Source: Amaurobius ferox (taxonomy: Eukaryota > Arthropoda > Arachnida > Araneae > Amaurobiidae). From it: a stretch of 64,000 bases of DNA. Below are positions 1 to 10,101 of this stretch, one piece after another. How positions within the stretch are numbered: position 1 is the first letter of the stretch; each line of letters starts with the position of its first letter. Made by a program: the position numbers and the translations under genes. The stretch spans positions 3,385,606-3,449,605 of the forward strand of contig OX578149.1 of NCBI GenBank assembly GCA_951213105.1, read 5' to 3'. The notes below the pieces were generated by a model. That model was not told where the DNA came from, did no database searches, and worked only from the letters and a program-made list of their open reading frames with translations.

Positions 1-582
1 CTTAGAAGGTATTTTTACAGCTCAATGATCACGAGACTTCAGAGTTTCAATCATTGTGGAAAATACAATTTTTGGGTTCGTGACGTCATTGGCACTTGGG
101 GACACTCATGGGTACATTGAAAGATTTTTTTCAAGTCATTTAAAGTGAAGGTTAACACGCTGTAATTGTAACCATTTCGACCCACGATACCGATTTTTCA
201 AAATTTTTCTTGGGGAGAAACCCTGAAGTTATCTAAAAATGGATTCTGGTATGAAGCTTTGGAATGATATCACACATCTGACTTTCGCATTTGAATAGAT
301 CGACACGTGCATCCCTAAATACGAATCTACTTGTTTTCCAATGGACGCGATAGCTCATGAACTCACAGTGGTGGTTTTAGGACGCATGGCCTACTTCGAG
401 AAAACATTCCAAATTATTTTTTTATTGATATTGGTGTATTAAAAATTTTAGTGAAAAAATCATAATTTTATTTCAACTGAATGGCCAGATTATCCTAATT
501 ATTTAAAATAAGTGATGGAATGGCAGCGCTAAAGCTGTCATTTATGCATTTCTTCATGATAGAATCCATAGGGAAATATACT
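1..582. other. Left edge, no gene recognised
   Basis: AT-rich sequence ending at the target-site duplication of the hAT element that follows. No protein motif, RNA gene or clear repeat boundary was recognised on either strand. Confidence 0.5.
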
Positions 583-653
583 GTCGTAACCAGTGACGGA
601 TTTCGGGAGGGGCGATCGAGGCGATGCCCCCCCCCCCTCCAAACGCCTGACGA

Positions 654-1556
654 ATGTCGACGTTTTATCAAATAAATTATAAAATTAAAAATATATATAT
701 ATATATCATTAGGGAGATACTTTGGCCTTGCTCTCCCTCCCTCAGTTTATCCACGAAATCTCGCTCCCATAATAAAAGTAAAAAGAAAGCTCGAGATGCT
801 GTCTCTGATGCAATTACGATAATAAGTGAATTTAAGAAAAATGTGGAATCCGATTTCGGGAATATATGCAGAGAGGTTGAGGGAATGTGTAATGATCTTG
901 GAATTGAAATAAAAATACCACGTACTGCTGGACGCCAAGTTCATAGATCAAATGCTCCTAACATAACTCCTGAAGATTATTACAGAATAAATGTTTACTT
1001 GCCTTTGTTAAACTCCGTCCAAGAAGACTTAAAAGACCGATTCGCACAGGAAAATCTGGATGTCTTCTATTTACAAGATTGAGTACCATCGACTCTTTTA
1101 GCGAAAATCAACACGGACGAAGAGGCACTCCTCACATCTTGGACAGAGCTAAGCAAGAAGTATCCCAGAATAGCCGAACTGGGAGTGGAAGAAATGAACA
1201 GTACACTTCAAGTTGAGGTGATTAACTGGAGAACCAAATGGATGCGAGAAAATACCGATACCGGCAGAATACACAAGTCTGCTTTTGAAGCACTACAAAA
1301 CTGTGATCCTGCAGTGTACCATGTGATCTACGTGTTACTGAAAGTTCTTGTAACATTACCAATTACTGTAGCAACCGCCGAGGGTAGCTTCTCAGCACTC
1401 AAACGATTGAAGGCATGGCTTCGAAACACAATTAGAGAAGATCTGCTAGTGGGATTGACTTTGTTGCATGTGCATTATGATATCGCAATTTCACCAGTAA
1501 CAATTTTAGATCGATTTGCTAAAGAAAAAGCAAGAAGACTTGAGTTGATATTATAA
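654..1556 (+). pseudogene. hAT transposase C-terminal half, one in-frame stop
   Basis: The reading frame from about 771 to 1556 resembles the C-terminal half of P52rIPK/ZMYM1-like hAT transposases. It is interrupted only by a TGA at 1080-1082; the frame is open on both sides of it. The last ~80 residues carry the hAT dimerisation signature, around LPITVATAEGSFSALKRLK, followed by WLRNTIREDLLVGLTLLHVH. The first ~35 residues of the open frame, from 654, look like low-complexity sequence rather than transposase. The catalytic DDE core and zinc finger upstream are absent. The intact dimerisation block suggests fairly recent inactivation. It could not produce a working transposase. Confidence 0.85.
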
Positions 1557-1557
1557 T

Positions 1558-1677
1558 GATGATCCTTCCTGGGAGGTTAACGGCGCCAGGGTTTTTAAGA
1601 AGAACTCCGTAAGGCTGTTAGGGATAATGATCGATAATAAGCTGAATTGGCAATTGCATTTGAATAGTGTTATAGGT
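1558..1677 (+). pseudogene. Non-LTR reverse transcriptase scrap
   Basis: A short open stretch reads DPSWEVNGARVFKKNSVRLL, then GIMIDNKLNWQLHLNSVI. The KNSVRLLGIMIDNKLNWQLH part matches the region after the catalytic YADD box in Jockey/I-type reverse transcriptases, where the form LG(I/V)xxDxKLxW is usual. It lies directly after the hAT transposase stop and ends at the TA target of the foldback element. It is a fragment only, about 40 codons, identified by motif. Confidence 0.6.
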
Positions 1678-1678
1678 A

Positions 1679-2246
1679 CTACCCCTGGCAAAAATTATGG
1701 AATCACTTCCATGTTATTTCAATGGGATACGAAGTTCAATACCCTACACCTTTTGATGCACAGATACCCTGAAAAACTCTTTTTGAGCGAAATTGAAGAA
1801 CTTTAAACGCTTAACAAAACAAAAAATATTTGAAAAATTTTGCACTTTTCATTATTTAATAATTCACGATCAAAAAATGGGAAAAAAGCTAGAGGTTGAA
1901 AGAAAAAACTCGTAAAAACTAATTTGGAATAATAAATTTGATCATGGAAAATCATTAAGATATAGCTCCTCATGTTTATATGATCAAATTTATTATTCTA
2001 AATTAGTTTTTACGAGTTTTTTCTTTCAGCCTACAGCTCTTTTCCCATTTTTTGGTTGTGAATTATTAAATAATGAAAAGTGCAAAATTTTTCAAACATT
2101 TTTTATTTTGTTAAGTTTTTAAAGTTCTTCAATTTCGCTCAAAAAGAGTTTTTTAGGGTCTCCGTACATCAAAAGTTGTAGAGCATTAAACTTCGTATCC
2201 CATTGAAATAACATGGAAGTGATTCCATCATTTTTGCCAGGGGTAG
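1679..2246. mobile_element. 568-bp foldback MITE, TA TSD (Tc1/mariner type)
   Basis: The two halves are near-complementary arms of about 267 bp each (1679-1945 and 1980-2246) around a 34-bp loop. The outer ends are CTACCCCTGGCAAAAATTAT and the inverted counterpart ending TTTTTGCCAGGGGTAG, flanked on both sides by TA (1677-1678, 2247-2248). A TA duplication fits Tc1/mariner mobilisation. There is no coding capacity. The element is nested inside the hAT transposon, directly after the reverse transcriptase scrap. Confidence 0.88.
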
Positions 2247-2608
2247 TAAACTCGATCAAACCATTGGTCTTTTCTTTTGATGTTTTTGCGTGATGTTTAT
2301 ATGTGATGTTTTTCGCGTAAAAATTATTTGATTCCTGTGCAGCTAAAAATGTAAAAAAATGGGAAAATGTAAATCAATGTTCAGTGCTTATTAATACTTA
2401 TATTAACTGTATTTACTCATGTTCATCCTCCTTTTCTACCGCAGTCTAAGAAAAATAAAATTTATTTGTATTGTATTGTATGATAACCATATTTAGTGAA
2501 TAGAATATAAATGTGTGTTTATTTAGTTAATATTCAGTATTAATCTTCTCACATGGAAATCTCTCACTTGTGTATACTTTTGTGTATACTTAATACAGAA
2601 TATAATTT

Positions 2609-2665
2609 CGGTTACCTTACACCTTTCTGGTAGGTCCGACGGTCTGGGTCTCAACAACAACAACA
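2609..2665 (+). mobile_element. 57-bp SINE-tail retroposon with 14-bp TSD
   Basis: The 14-base sequence ACAGAATATAATTT occurs at 2595-2608 and again at 2666-2679. Between the copies lie 57 bases corresponding to the 3' end of the tRNA-SINE at 6713-7003, including GGTAGGTCCGACGGTCTGGG and a CAACAACAACAACA tail. The insert begins after the 5' side of the tail hairpin, so it is 5'-truncated. Variable-length TSD, a repetitive tail and 5' truncation together indicate target-primed reverse transcription. Confidence 0.85.
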
Positions 2666-2973
2666 ACAGAATATAATTTAGTTTCCTGTTTCGACTTCAA
2701 CAATAAGTTTGTTTCCTTATATAGTCACGTAATTTTTTTTTCTTCCAATCTTCATTGTTTTGCTTTGGTCTTAAAAAAATGATAGGCCGTATTTTATAAG
2801 CTGCAAAGAACTTACTATAAACTTCCGAATTTGTTCTAGTTATTTCAAAAATGTCAAATATCCGTATATAGGAAGCCGTTAAGAAAATCCTAAGTGAACA
2901 AACCTCCGAGAACATTTCGATCTACAGATCGCCCCCCACAAACAAGAGGCCAAAATCCGCCACTGGTCGTAAC

Positions 2974-3512
2974 ACGTCTCTTTTGCGGCATGTTATGGTA
3001 GAACGAATGGTATGTTAGTTTAAAAGTAATAGGGATTTAAAGGAATGAATACAAACATTTAGTTAGGTGGAATCTAACATCGCCGCGAAAGAAAGCCACC
3101 AGACGCCAAGGCGGAAATGAAGCAGCACTTCTCAAATTAGCGCTCATTTAGCTTCCATTTTCTCTTGATAAAATATAAGAATCGCTTTTTAAATAATAAA
3201 TTTGCATTTGTAAATAAATATTTGAAAACAAATGACTGTATTCCTGTAATTTCGATTTGTTTTATTAATTTTCTTAACCCAGTTCTTTCAGTTTTCATTT
3301 ATGAAATTTAGTAAATGAGGATTAGTTTATGAGGTTTAGTAAAAATCAAAATCCAAAAGAAATTTTTCTTAGGTGAGTGTATTTACGGTACTAAATATAA
3401 GTGAGGTGGCAAACAACTTTAAAAGAAATTCTGAATAAGGAAATGTCTATTAACCTATTTTAAAACGACTATAGGATAAAATGGCGATTTAGGCACAAGC
3501 CAAACAAACAGC
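2974..3512. other. No gene recognised
   Basis: AT-rich sequence between the hAT element and the Penelope-like fragments. No supported coding or repeat feature was seen. Confidence 0.4.
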
Positions 3513-3707
3513 CTAGAAAGGCAAACAAAAATTAGACATCAAACTAATAGAGGGGTAAAAATCATTAACAGCATTCAAAAGATTAAGGAGATCGCTCAAA
3601 CTGGGGTTCCAAATAATAAATACATCATCCACATAACGGCACCAAAGAATCAGTTTAAAGGATAACAAGTAAGAGCAATCATGCTTAAAGCATTGATTAT
3701 GAAACAC
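3513..3707 (-). pseudogene. Penelope-like element reverse transcriptase fragment
   Basis: The minus-strand translation contains LILWCRYVDDVFIIWNPSL followed by a NDFYPSI-like stretch. A W-x-RYVDD-F catalytic box followed within ~30 residues by FHPSI-like sequence is characteristic of Penelope-like retroelements. About 64 codons are open. The upstream part of the same domain appears at 4927-5213, separated by about 1.2 kb of unrelated repeat DNA, so the element is broken. It has no other domain, such as GIY-YIG endonuclease, that I could find. Confidence 0.7.
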
Positions 3708-4960
3708 TTTCCAACTTCAATGCAAATTTATTTAAACATGTCTAAAATGCAATACATTCCTCGGTAATATTTTAAAACTTATCACAATACTACATTAATT
3801 TATTATATTTGAAAACTTAAACCTTCATCGAAAAAAATGAACTTCATTCAAATGACGGCATTGAAATATAAATTGCCTGGTTTAAACATTTCTAAAATGT
3901 GATACATTCCTCGGAAATAATTTTAGAATTATCATAACACTACGATAATTTATTATATTTGAAAACTTCATCGAAAACTACTGAAATTCATTCAAATGAC
4001 GTCATAGAAAAAATAATACGCCTGGCTTTCTCTATAAAAGCAGAATTTCATTCATAAATAATTTCCCATTCATGTCATTCATCACAGTACTATAATAATT
4101 TATTTTATTTAAAAATTAAGAACATGGAGCTACAAGTAATTAAACTCTATGCGTAAAACTTCATTGAAAAAAATCGTCCTTCTCTTCGTAAAATCAATGA
4201 ATATTTCATTCATATCAGCTATGCAGACTTCATGAACTAAATGATTTTGTGTTAAAGAAATACATCAATTCTAATACAACTCATTCTACATATTTTGCTG
4301 TTTACATTTTACATAGGTGAAAAATAGGCTTCGTTGTAGAAATAATCAAATTTGGATGAGCATTTAAACTCAAATATATTGTAATTGCGTTGTTTCAGTA
4401 TGTAGATGCACAGAATTTAAGCAAAAATAAAGTGGTTTTAGGATGGATACAACACTAATATGAATTAAAAAGAACTTTTAAAATCACGATTTTGACACAA
4501 GATGGATGCCATATATCATTTTGAGGTGGGTCACGTGATCTTTTCATATCATGGTCACGTGATCGCTTCATATAAGAGGCGTTATTATTATTTGAATATT
4601 TATTTTAAAAACTACTGAATATATTTTGCTGAAATTTTTTTTATGTATTTTATGGGATAATTTGAATACTTCCTAAAGCTTTCGAAGTGCGAAGCCATTT
4701 GTGAATTTTAAATTCACTTAAAAAAATGTTTGAAAAATGAGGTCCCATAGGGTTCAATGTATTTCTTTTTTTCAACCCGGATTCAATCCAAAACTAATTG
4801 GGTGATAGTATTGATTTATATTCCCATAGGTCCTACAGACCGTCTGAACAACATACTAAAATTTCATTTTGATTAAGTCATTTTTACGGCAGTTATCGTG
4901 CTAACGGACAGACAGAATGAACAAAGTCATAAACTCTTTTCAACTTTGTTGTAAAGTGTT
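3690..4960 (+). repeat. Dispersed repeat R3, copy 1
   Basis: This segment recurs in inverted orientation at 35280-36115. Shared blocks include AAACACTTTCCAACTTCAAT near the left end, CATTCCTCGGTAATATTTTA, the segment around GACAGACAGAATGAACAAAG, and ACCCGGATTCAATCC-like sequence. Both ends resemble a short inverted repeat beginning AACACTTT. It sits between two pieces of Penelope-like reverse transcriptase. It may be an insertion into that element or a non-coding part of it. Confidence 0.6.
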
Positions 4961-5213
4961 AAAAAAGGCAAAATATCATTCTCGAGATGCTGCAACACAG
5001 CCTCAAACAAAATGCTACCCATAGGGCTCAAAAAGATATTTTCACGAAAGCTAAAATAATGTGTCTCAACAACAACGTTCAATGCAGAAATTGCGCCATT
5101 AGAGGGAATAGTATCGTTTTGGCATACAAGTTTTTTTGGCAATAACATCAATAGCAGTAGAAACGGGAATATTCGGAAAAAGGGACACAACGTCAAAGCT
5201 ATTATATAATTAT
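4927..5213 (-). pseudogene. Penelope-like reverse transcriptase, upstream fragment
   Basis: On the minus strand, the frame starting near 5213 reads FDVVSLFPNIPVSTAIDVIA, the DVxxLFPNIP block of Penelope-like reverse transcriptases. A shift near the A run at ~5130 moves the reading into the frame containing THYFSFRENIFLSPMGSILF and LQHLENDIL, which corresponds to the YFxFxxxxY...MGSPLSP block. The sequence is a frameshifted fragment. It fits the same decayed element as 3513-3707, where the YVDD box lies. Confidence 0.65.
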
Positions 5214-5272
5214 ACAAAGCTATTATATTATTGTACAAAACTATTATATAATTGTACAAAACTATTATATAT
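5196..5272. repeat. ~21-bp tandem repeat, AT-rich
   Basis: About four consecutive units of the type AACTATTATATAATTGTACAA run through this stretch, with small substitutions. Confidence 0.7.
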
Positions 5273-5634
5273 TAATATAATCGTGCATGCTAGAACAATC
5301 CCAGCAAATAGAAAACACGGGAAACTTTCTGTCAATACAAAATTCATTCTTAAACTTGTATTGAAATAGCTGTATCGTATCTACGTATTAATAACTGTAG
5401 ATTTAGCTAATTTCCACTCTCCCGTTTTTGGAGGCTACAAAGACGGGTCAGGTACGAAACCGTATGAAACGAAGCATGGACATTTTTGCGCTATTCATAC
5501 TGTGCATGCATACGACTGAACGTAAGTTTAAAACATATTTATTTAGATACGTTTCAATATTCCGAGTTCTTTCAATGTAAATTAACCCTATGTAATATTT
5601 TCTGGGGAACATTTTTTACTTTCGGTTATCGTTC

Positions 5635-5817
5635 GAGCATGTGTGGGACCAGTTGAAACGCCAGCTGCCTCGTTGCCGCAATCTTCGGGATTTGGAACGT
5701 AACGTCCAACAGGTGTGGACTCGTCTGCCGCAGGACAACATCACGAGTCTGTTCGACACCATGCCGGACTGTATTGCTGCTTGTATCGCAGCACGAGTCG
5801 GTGCGACGCGCTATTGA
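5635..5817 (+). pseudogene. Tc1/Tc3-type transposase C-terminal fragment
   Basis: An open stretch of 60 codons ends in a TGA at 5815-5817. It begins EHVWDQLKRQLP, continues with NLRDLERNVQQVWTRLPQD, and ends CIAACIAARVGATRY. E-HVWDxLxRxL, then a W-xx-IPQDxI-like segment, then an AxIxARGGxTRY-like end is the tail of many Tc1-like DDE transposases, where E belongs to the catalytic triad region. The rest of the transposase was not found upstream. The stretch is more GC-rich than its surroundings. Longer open frames over the same bases in other frames have no recognisable content. Confidence 0.75.
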
Positions 5818-5995
5818 GGATGACCGGAGTGTGTAGCACAGCTCCCTCTGTACGTGTTCTGCTGCGCTGTTTTGTGATCATGTATATCATTTATCTGTAT
5901 TCTTCCATCAATGAAATTTCAGGTCCATCCTATGCTTCCTTCTTGGTGCGCAACTTTCATTGTCTGTGAGTGTATTTCACATAAGCCATAGCTCC

Positions 5996-6051
5996 GGCCA
6001 CACAGAAAGCTACCATTAGCCTATGGGTTGGTCGTGTGGTCTGGGTTTTCT
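5996..6051 (+). mobile_element. 56-bp hairpin mini-retroposon with 17-bp TSD
   Basis: ACATAAGCCATAGCTCC (17 bases) is present exactly at 5979-5995 and 6052-6068. The 56 bases between begin GGCCACAC and end with GGTCGTGTGGTCTGGGTTTT plus CT. GGCCACAC pairs with GTGTGGTC to form an 8-bp stem (one G-U pair) around a ~28-nt loop that may hold a smaller hairpin. The unit matches others at 33110, 44300 and 40788. No pol III promoter fits in 56 bp. Confidence 0.85.
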
Positions 6052-6068
6052 ACATAAGCCATAGCTCC

Positions 6069-6698
6069 TATTTCAAAGTTAGTACATACTTATCTCATAA
6101 AATTATATTCGCATATCATAGGTATTCTACGGTTTGATCATTTTAAGTTTGTATATTTAATCTTTAATTACTGAGAGAGGATGTATGAGAGTTAGGATAT
6201 TTAAATATGGACATGAAACATGCACGGGCTACCACGGTCATAAAGAAGATTCCGGCGATATCCTGGTTGTCCAAATCTATCTTTGTTATCACTCTACCCA
6301 CTGGAGTCTTAAAATCAAATCTCATTCTCTTCACTCAATTCAAAACTCACTCTTTCAGTACTCACATTGTTAATTGTACTTAAATGCCTCTATTTTGGTC
6401 AGCATGGGTAGCATGGGGTTACACATACGCCCCAGGCTGCCCCCCATTGGTTCGTTATGACCCTTGATATCGGTGGGGGCTCCGAAATTAATAACTTTGT
6501 GGGGCCGACTTCCCACGTTTCCGAGGAATATATGATATCGGGGCGGTCAATAAGGTCAGCTTCGTTAGTGTCCAAGTATAGGCGCCGTGTGAAATTCAAG
6601 AATATCCTCTCCTGGGCGGCAAACTAGCGCGGGACCACGTCCGTTGCAGGTGCATGTAAACGGAACCTCGCACAAATTGCATTTCCATTCTCAGTGGC
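6069..6698. other. No gene recognised; GC-richer second half
   Basis: From about 6400 to 6690 the base composition is clearly GC-richer than the surroundings (for example GGTGGGGGCTCCGAAATT). It ends at the SINE target site. Short open frames cross it on both strands but show no recognisable family, so it may be a fragment of an unidentified repeat. Confidence 0.35.
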
Positions 6699-6712
6699 CA
6701 TCTCTTTAATGT

Positions 6713-7003
6713 TGTTGTTGTTGAAACCCAGACCGTCCGACCTACCAGAAAGGTGTAAGGTAACTGTTTGGACGGTCGGGAAGTGCCACCCAATTTAGAC
6801 CGGAACCCAGTGGGGGAGGCATCCACAGGGACCGTACCCTCCTTCCCCTACCACCAACCTCTCGGAAGGACTTTCGGACCCACATGTTTAACGTGATCGT
6901 ACTCCGCATGAACACGGCGGCAGTTTTTGGCAGTGGCTGGAATCGAACCCGGGCCTACCGAGTGCAACTCCAGCGCGCTAACCAATGGGCTACCGCGCCC
7001 CCT
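6713..7003 (-). mobile_element. Full-length tRNA-derived SINE with 14-bp TSD
   Basis: CATCTCTTTAATGT is duplicated at 6699-6712 and 7004-7017. Read on the minus strand, the element starts GGGGCGCGGTAGCCCATTGG, with an A box at 6992-6975 (TAGCCCATTGGTTAGCGC) and a B box at 6950-6939 (GGGTTCGATTCC). These are the two internal RNA polymerase III promoter elements of a tRNA-like head. A ~130-bp body follows, then a 3' hairpin domain (CCGACCGTCC paired with GGACGGTC) and a short CAA-repeat tail. It is the complete version of the tail seen alone at 2609-2665, and a relative of the copy at 22697. Confidence 0.93.
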
Positions 7004-7017
7004 CATCTCTTTAATGT

Positions 7018-7739
7018 GTGATCTTTCTTTTATAATACACAATGCTACATTTTAGTAAAATATCAATGTAACACCGTCCTCCTCTTTCCTCCCGGAAGCG
7101 ATAGTTGGAGGAGGGGAGAACTCATGCCCATAGGGAAGGAGGGGAGATATTCAATGAGATAAGACGCTTTTGGGAGGAGGAGGAGGTGTGATACAGTTTT
7201 GGAGGAGGTCACTCTTGGGAGGCACTGTAGAGATGAGAAGGCGAAGTTGTTATATGAGTCACATAATTTTGGAGGCGGAGATAGGCTTTTTCAACATTTT
7301 GAATTTTTATTCGATATTTTTTCAACATTTTTAGAAATTTTTCAATTTTTAATTGAGTGGTGGCCCTATGGGAAACTATTTTCTAGTATTTTGTGAAAAA
7401 ATATTTATCGTACGATCCGTTGACGAAATAGATCCCGCGAATTTTTTGCATTTCTTTCATTTTTAAGCGAGAAAAGAGATGAATATTGACTTCTCTCCCC
7501 AGTAACTTGCCCTTTTGCGTATGTGCAGACTAGATGAAAGCACTATTCCTTAAATAACAGGCATATAAAAATAATAATATTTTTGAAATGTATATTATAC
7601 ACGTAAAAATAATTTAGTATTTAAGGAATGCGGTCAACAAACCCTTCGCACCCACATCCGATGTTGACTTGGGAAAAGAGGACAAGAACTTGCCTCATGT
7701 CCGAATAAACTGAAAGCACCATATATGGAATTTAAGGAA
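7018..7739. other. Purine-rich stretch, no gene recognised
   Basis: Bases 7078-7215 are dominated by GGAGG/GGGGAG runs on the + strand. The rest is ordinary AT-rich sequence without recognised features. Confidence 0.4.
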
Positions 7740-8062
7740 CAACTTCGAAACTGGCAACTTCCAAATTGCCGAAACTGTTGCCAAATTGAAAAAAATGTTA
7801 TCAAATTGATAAAAATGTCGCCAGATTGATAAAATCAAAGCCAAATGGGATACAATGTTTTGCAAACTTTTAATTCCGTCATATGACGGACATACATTTT
7901 ATTATATAAGTAAAGCTCTTATAAATATCGTCAACTTGGCGTTATTTAGCCTCACATTGACGAAAATATCATCAAAATGGCAAAAATGACGCCTAATTGA
8001 TGAATTAAAATATTTAAATATATGGACTATATTGTTTAGGATGATATCAATATTGATAATTA
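7740..8062. repeat. R2-like repeat fragment
   Basis: Repeated phrases such as CCAAATTGATAAAAATGTCG and TTGGCGTTATTTAGCC resemble the 3' portion of R2 copies at 28166 and 42430. Boundaries are unclear. Confidence 0.45.
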
Positions 8063-8065
8063 ATT

Positions 8066-8557
8066 TGGGGTACGATTCGGGATAAAAGAACCCTCTTTTT
8101 TTGGCGCCCACAAAAGCCTGTATTCACTCTAGCTGAAAAACTAATGGACTGAATTTCACAAAATTCGGTGCATAAGTTGCTTGTAGATCACCCCTGGTGC
8201 TGATTAGATTTTGGTACGATTCAGAAAAAATAACCTGCCTTTTTTTGCAAAATGGCCCGTAAAAATCGTCAAAATCTAAAATAAAAAACTACGTATGCTC
8301 AAATATATCCATTAAATGCTCGTTTTATACATCATTTTTAACGAAGAAAAGAATAAGACCAACCCCATTACACTAGGACTAGCCGTTCTTGAGATATTTT
8401 AGTTTTTCCGTATTTTCTCTACGCCACCTTTGAAAATAAGTCCAGTTACCAAATGAGAACGAAAATTGAATTAAAAGTGAATTAAATTTAATTGATATAA
8501 AGAGAACGTGGATATACGTCTGCAGGAAAAGTCAGGTGCTGCCCACATCAGATTTTT
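8066..8557 (+). repeat. R1 repeat, 5'-truncated copy
   Basis: It matches the second half of the R1 unit, including GTACGATTCGGGATAAAAGA and CCGTTCTTGAGATATTTTAG, and ends with TGCTGCCCACATCAGATTTT directly abutting the next full unit. Confidence 0.75.
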
Positions 8558-9350
8558 ACTTTCCCTGCAATATATAGTAATGTATAGGGAAAGTATTGGA
8601 ATCATGCCGGAAATCGCAACTCGAGTTTTTGACGGATCTACACGTTTCGAGACCTCTAGAAAAAACCATTTTTAGCGTAACGTTTGTGTGTGTGTCTGTC
8701 TGTGCAGATTTTGTATCCACTCTAACTAAAAAAACTAATAGACCGAATTTCATAAAATTTGGTAGGTAAGTCATTGTCGGCGACTGTGGTGCTGATAAGT
8801 TTTTGTAGGATTCGTAAAAACAGAACCCACCTTTTTTTGTGAAATGGCCCGTAAAAATTTTATGTATCCAATCTAGCTAAAATACTAATTGACGAAATTT
8901 CACAAAATTTGGTCGATAAGTTATTACTTGTAGGATGCTCTGGTACTGATTAGATTTTAGTACGATTCGGAAAGGAACAACCTACAACCTACCTTTTTTT
9001 TTACGAAATGACCCGCAAAAATCCCCAAAGCCTAAATAAAAAAAGACTGCGCATGCTGAAATGTATCCATTAAATTCTTGTTTTATACGCAATTTTTGAC
9101 GAGGAAAAGAATATAACACACTCCATTATACTTTGGGACTCACCGTTCTCAAGATAAGATTTCTTGCATTTTTGTTACGCCGATATCGAAAGAATGTCCA
9201 ATCACCAAATAAAAACAAAAATTGAATTAAAAATGCAAATTTAGTGTTATCTGGTGCAATTAAACTCAATCTAATGAAATATTAAAGAAATAAAGAAAAT
9301 ATGAATTTGAGTCTGCAGGGAAAGTCATGTGCTGCTCACATCAGATTTTT
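8558..9350 (+). repeat. R1 repeat, full unit (~793 bp)
   Basis: The unit opens with a palindrome (ACTTTCCCT ... AGGGAAAGT around ATACAT/ATGTAT-like arms). It then has an ACTCGAGTTTTTGACGGATC block, a TGTCTGTCTGTGC-rich stretch, two ~170-bp related segments each containing a GTACGATTCGG-like motif, and an AT-rich 3' end terminating AGTCATGTGCTGCTCACATC. Short open frames occur but carry stops and no family signature. The class of element is unknown. Confidence 0.8.
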
Positions 9351-10101
9351 ACTTTCCCTGCAATACATGGTAATGTATAGGGAAAGTATTGGAATCATAC
9401 CGAAAATCGCAACTCGAGTTTTCGACGGATCTACACGTTTCGAGATCTCTAGAATACGAAAATACTATTTTTAACGTGACGTCTATGTGTGTGTCTGTCT
9501 GTCTGTGCAGATTTTGTATCCACTCTAACTCAAAACCTAATTGACCGAATTTCATAAAATATGGTAGGTAAGTCACTGGTGGGCGAATCTGGTGCTGATT
9601 AGTTTTGGGTACGATTCGGGATAAAAGAACACGCCCTTTTTAGCGAAATGGCAGGCAAAAATTGCCTGTATCCGCTCTAGCTGAAAAACTAATGGACCGA
9701 ATGTCACAAAATTCGATAGATAAGTCTCTTGTGGGTTACCCTGGTGCAGATTAGATTTCAGTACGATTCGGAAAAAAATAACCCGACTTTTTTTGAAAAA
9801 TGGCCCTCAAAAATCGCCAAAATCTAAAATAAATAACTACGTATGCTCAAATATATCTATTAAATGATTGTTTTATATATTCGTAAATTTTAACGAAAAA
9901 AAGAATAAGACCAATCCCATTACACTGGGACTAGCCGTTCTCGAGATATTTTAGTATTTTCTCTACGCCACCTTTGAAAATAAGTCCAGTTATCAAATGA
10001 GAACGAAAATTGGATTAAAAGTGAATTAGATTTAATTAAAATAAAGAGACCGTTATTATAAGTCTGCAGGGAAAGTCATGTACTGCCCACATCAGATTTT
10101 T
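9351..10101 (+). repeat. R1 repeat, full unit (~751 bp)
   Basis: Tandem neighbour of the previous unit, with the same order of blocks and the same terminal CCCACATCAGATTTTT. It starts with the clearest form of the 37-bp palindrome, ACTTTCCCTGCAATACATGG followed by TAATGTATAGGGAAAGT. Confidence 0.8.

Larger units (their letters stand above)
591..2965 (+). mobile_element. hAT DNA transposon with 8-bp TSD
   Basis: The ends are imperfect inverted repeats: CAGTGACGGATTTCGG on the left, and the reverse complement CAGTGGCGGATTTTGG on the right. The same 8 bases, GTCGTAAC, lie immediately outside both ends (583-590 and 2966-2973). An 8-bp duplication and CAGTG termini are typical of the hAT superfamily, and the interior encodes a decayed hAT transposase C-terminus in the same orientation. 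The interior also holds later insertions: a reverse transcriptase scrap, a 568-bp foldback element and a 57-bp SINE tail. The transposase has a stop codon and lacks its N-terminal half, so the copy is not autonomous. Confidence 0.9.

Noticed and set aside
2697..2915. 72-codon open frame inside the hAT element
   Set aside because: Opposite strand to the transposase, no family motif, low-complexity composition.
6936..7003. tRNA gene on the minus strand
   Set aside because: A and B boxes are present, but the region is the head of a SINE with target duplications, and no full cloverleaf or acceptor stem was apparent.
8556..9576. Small proteins on the minus strand with similar MTYLPNFMKFG starts
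   Set aside because: These frames are just the same part of successive R1 repeat units; stops and frame changes differ among copies and no protein family fits.
8558..10101. Helitron identity for R1
   Set aside because: A terminal palindrome exists, but the CTRR-type 3' end, the AT target and any Rep/helicase coding were not found.
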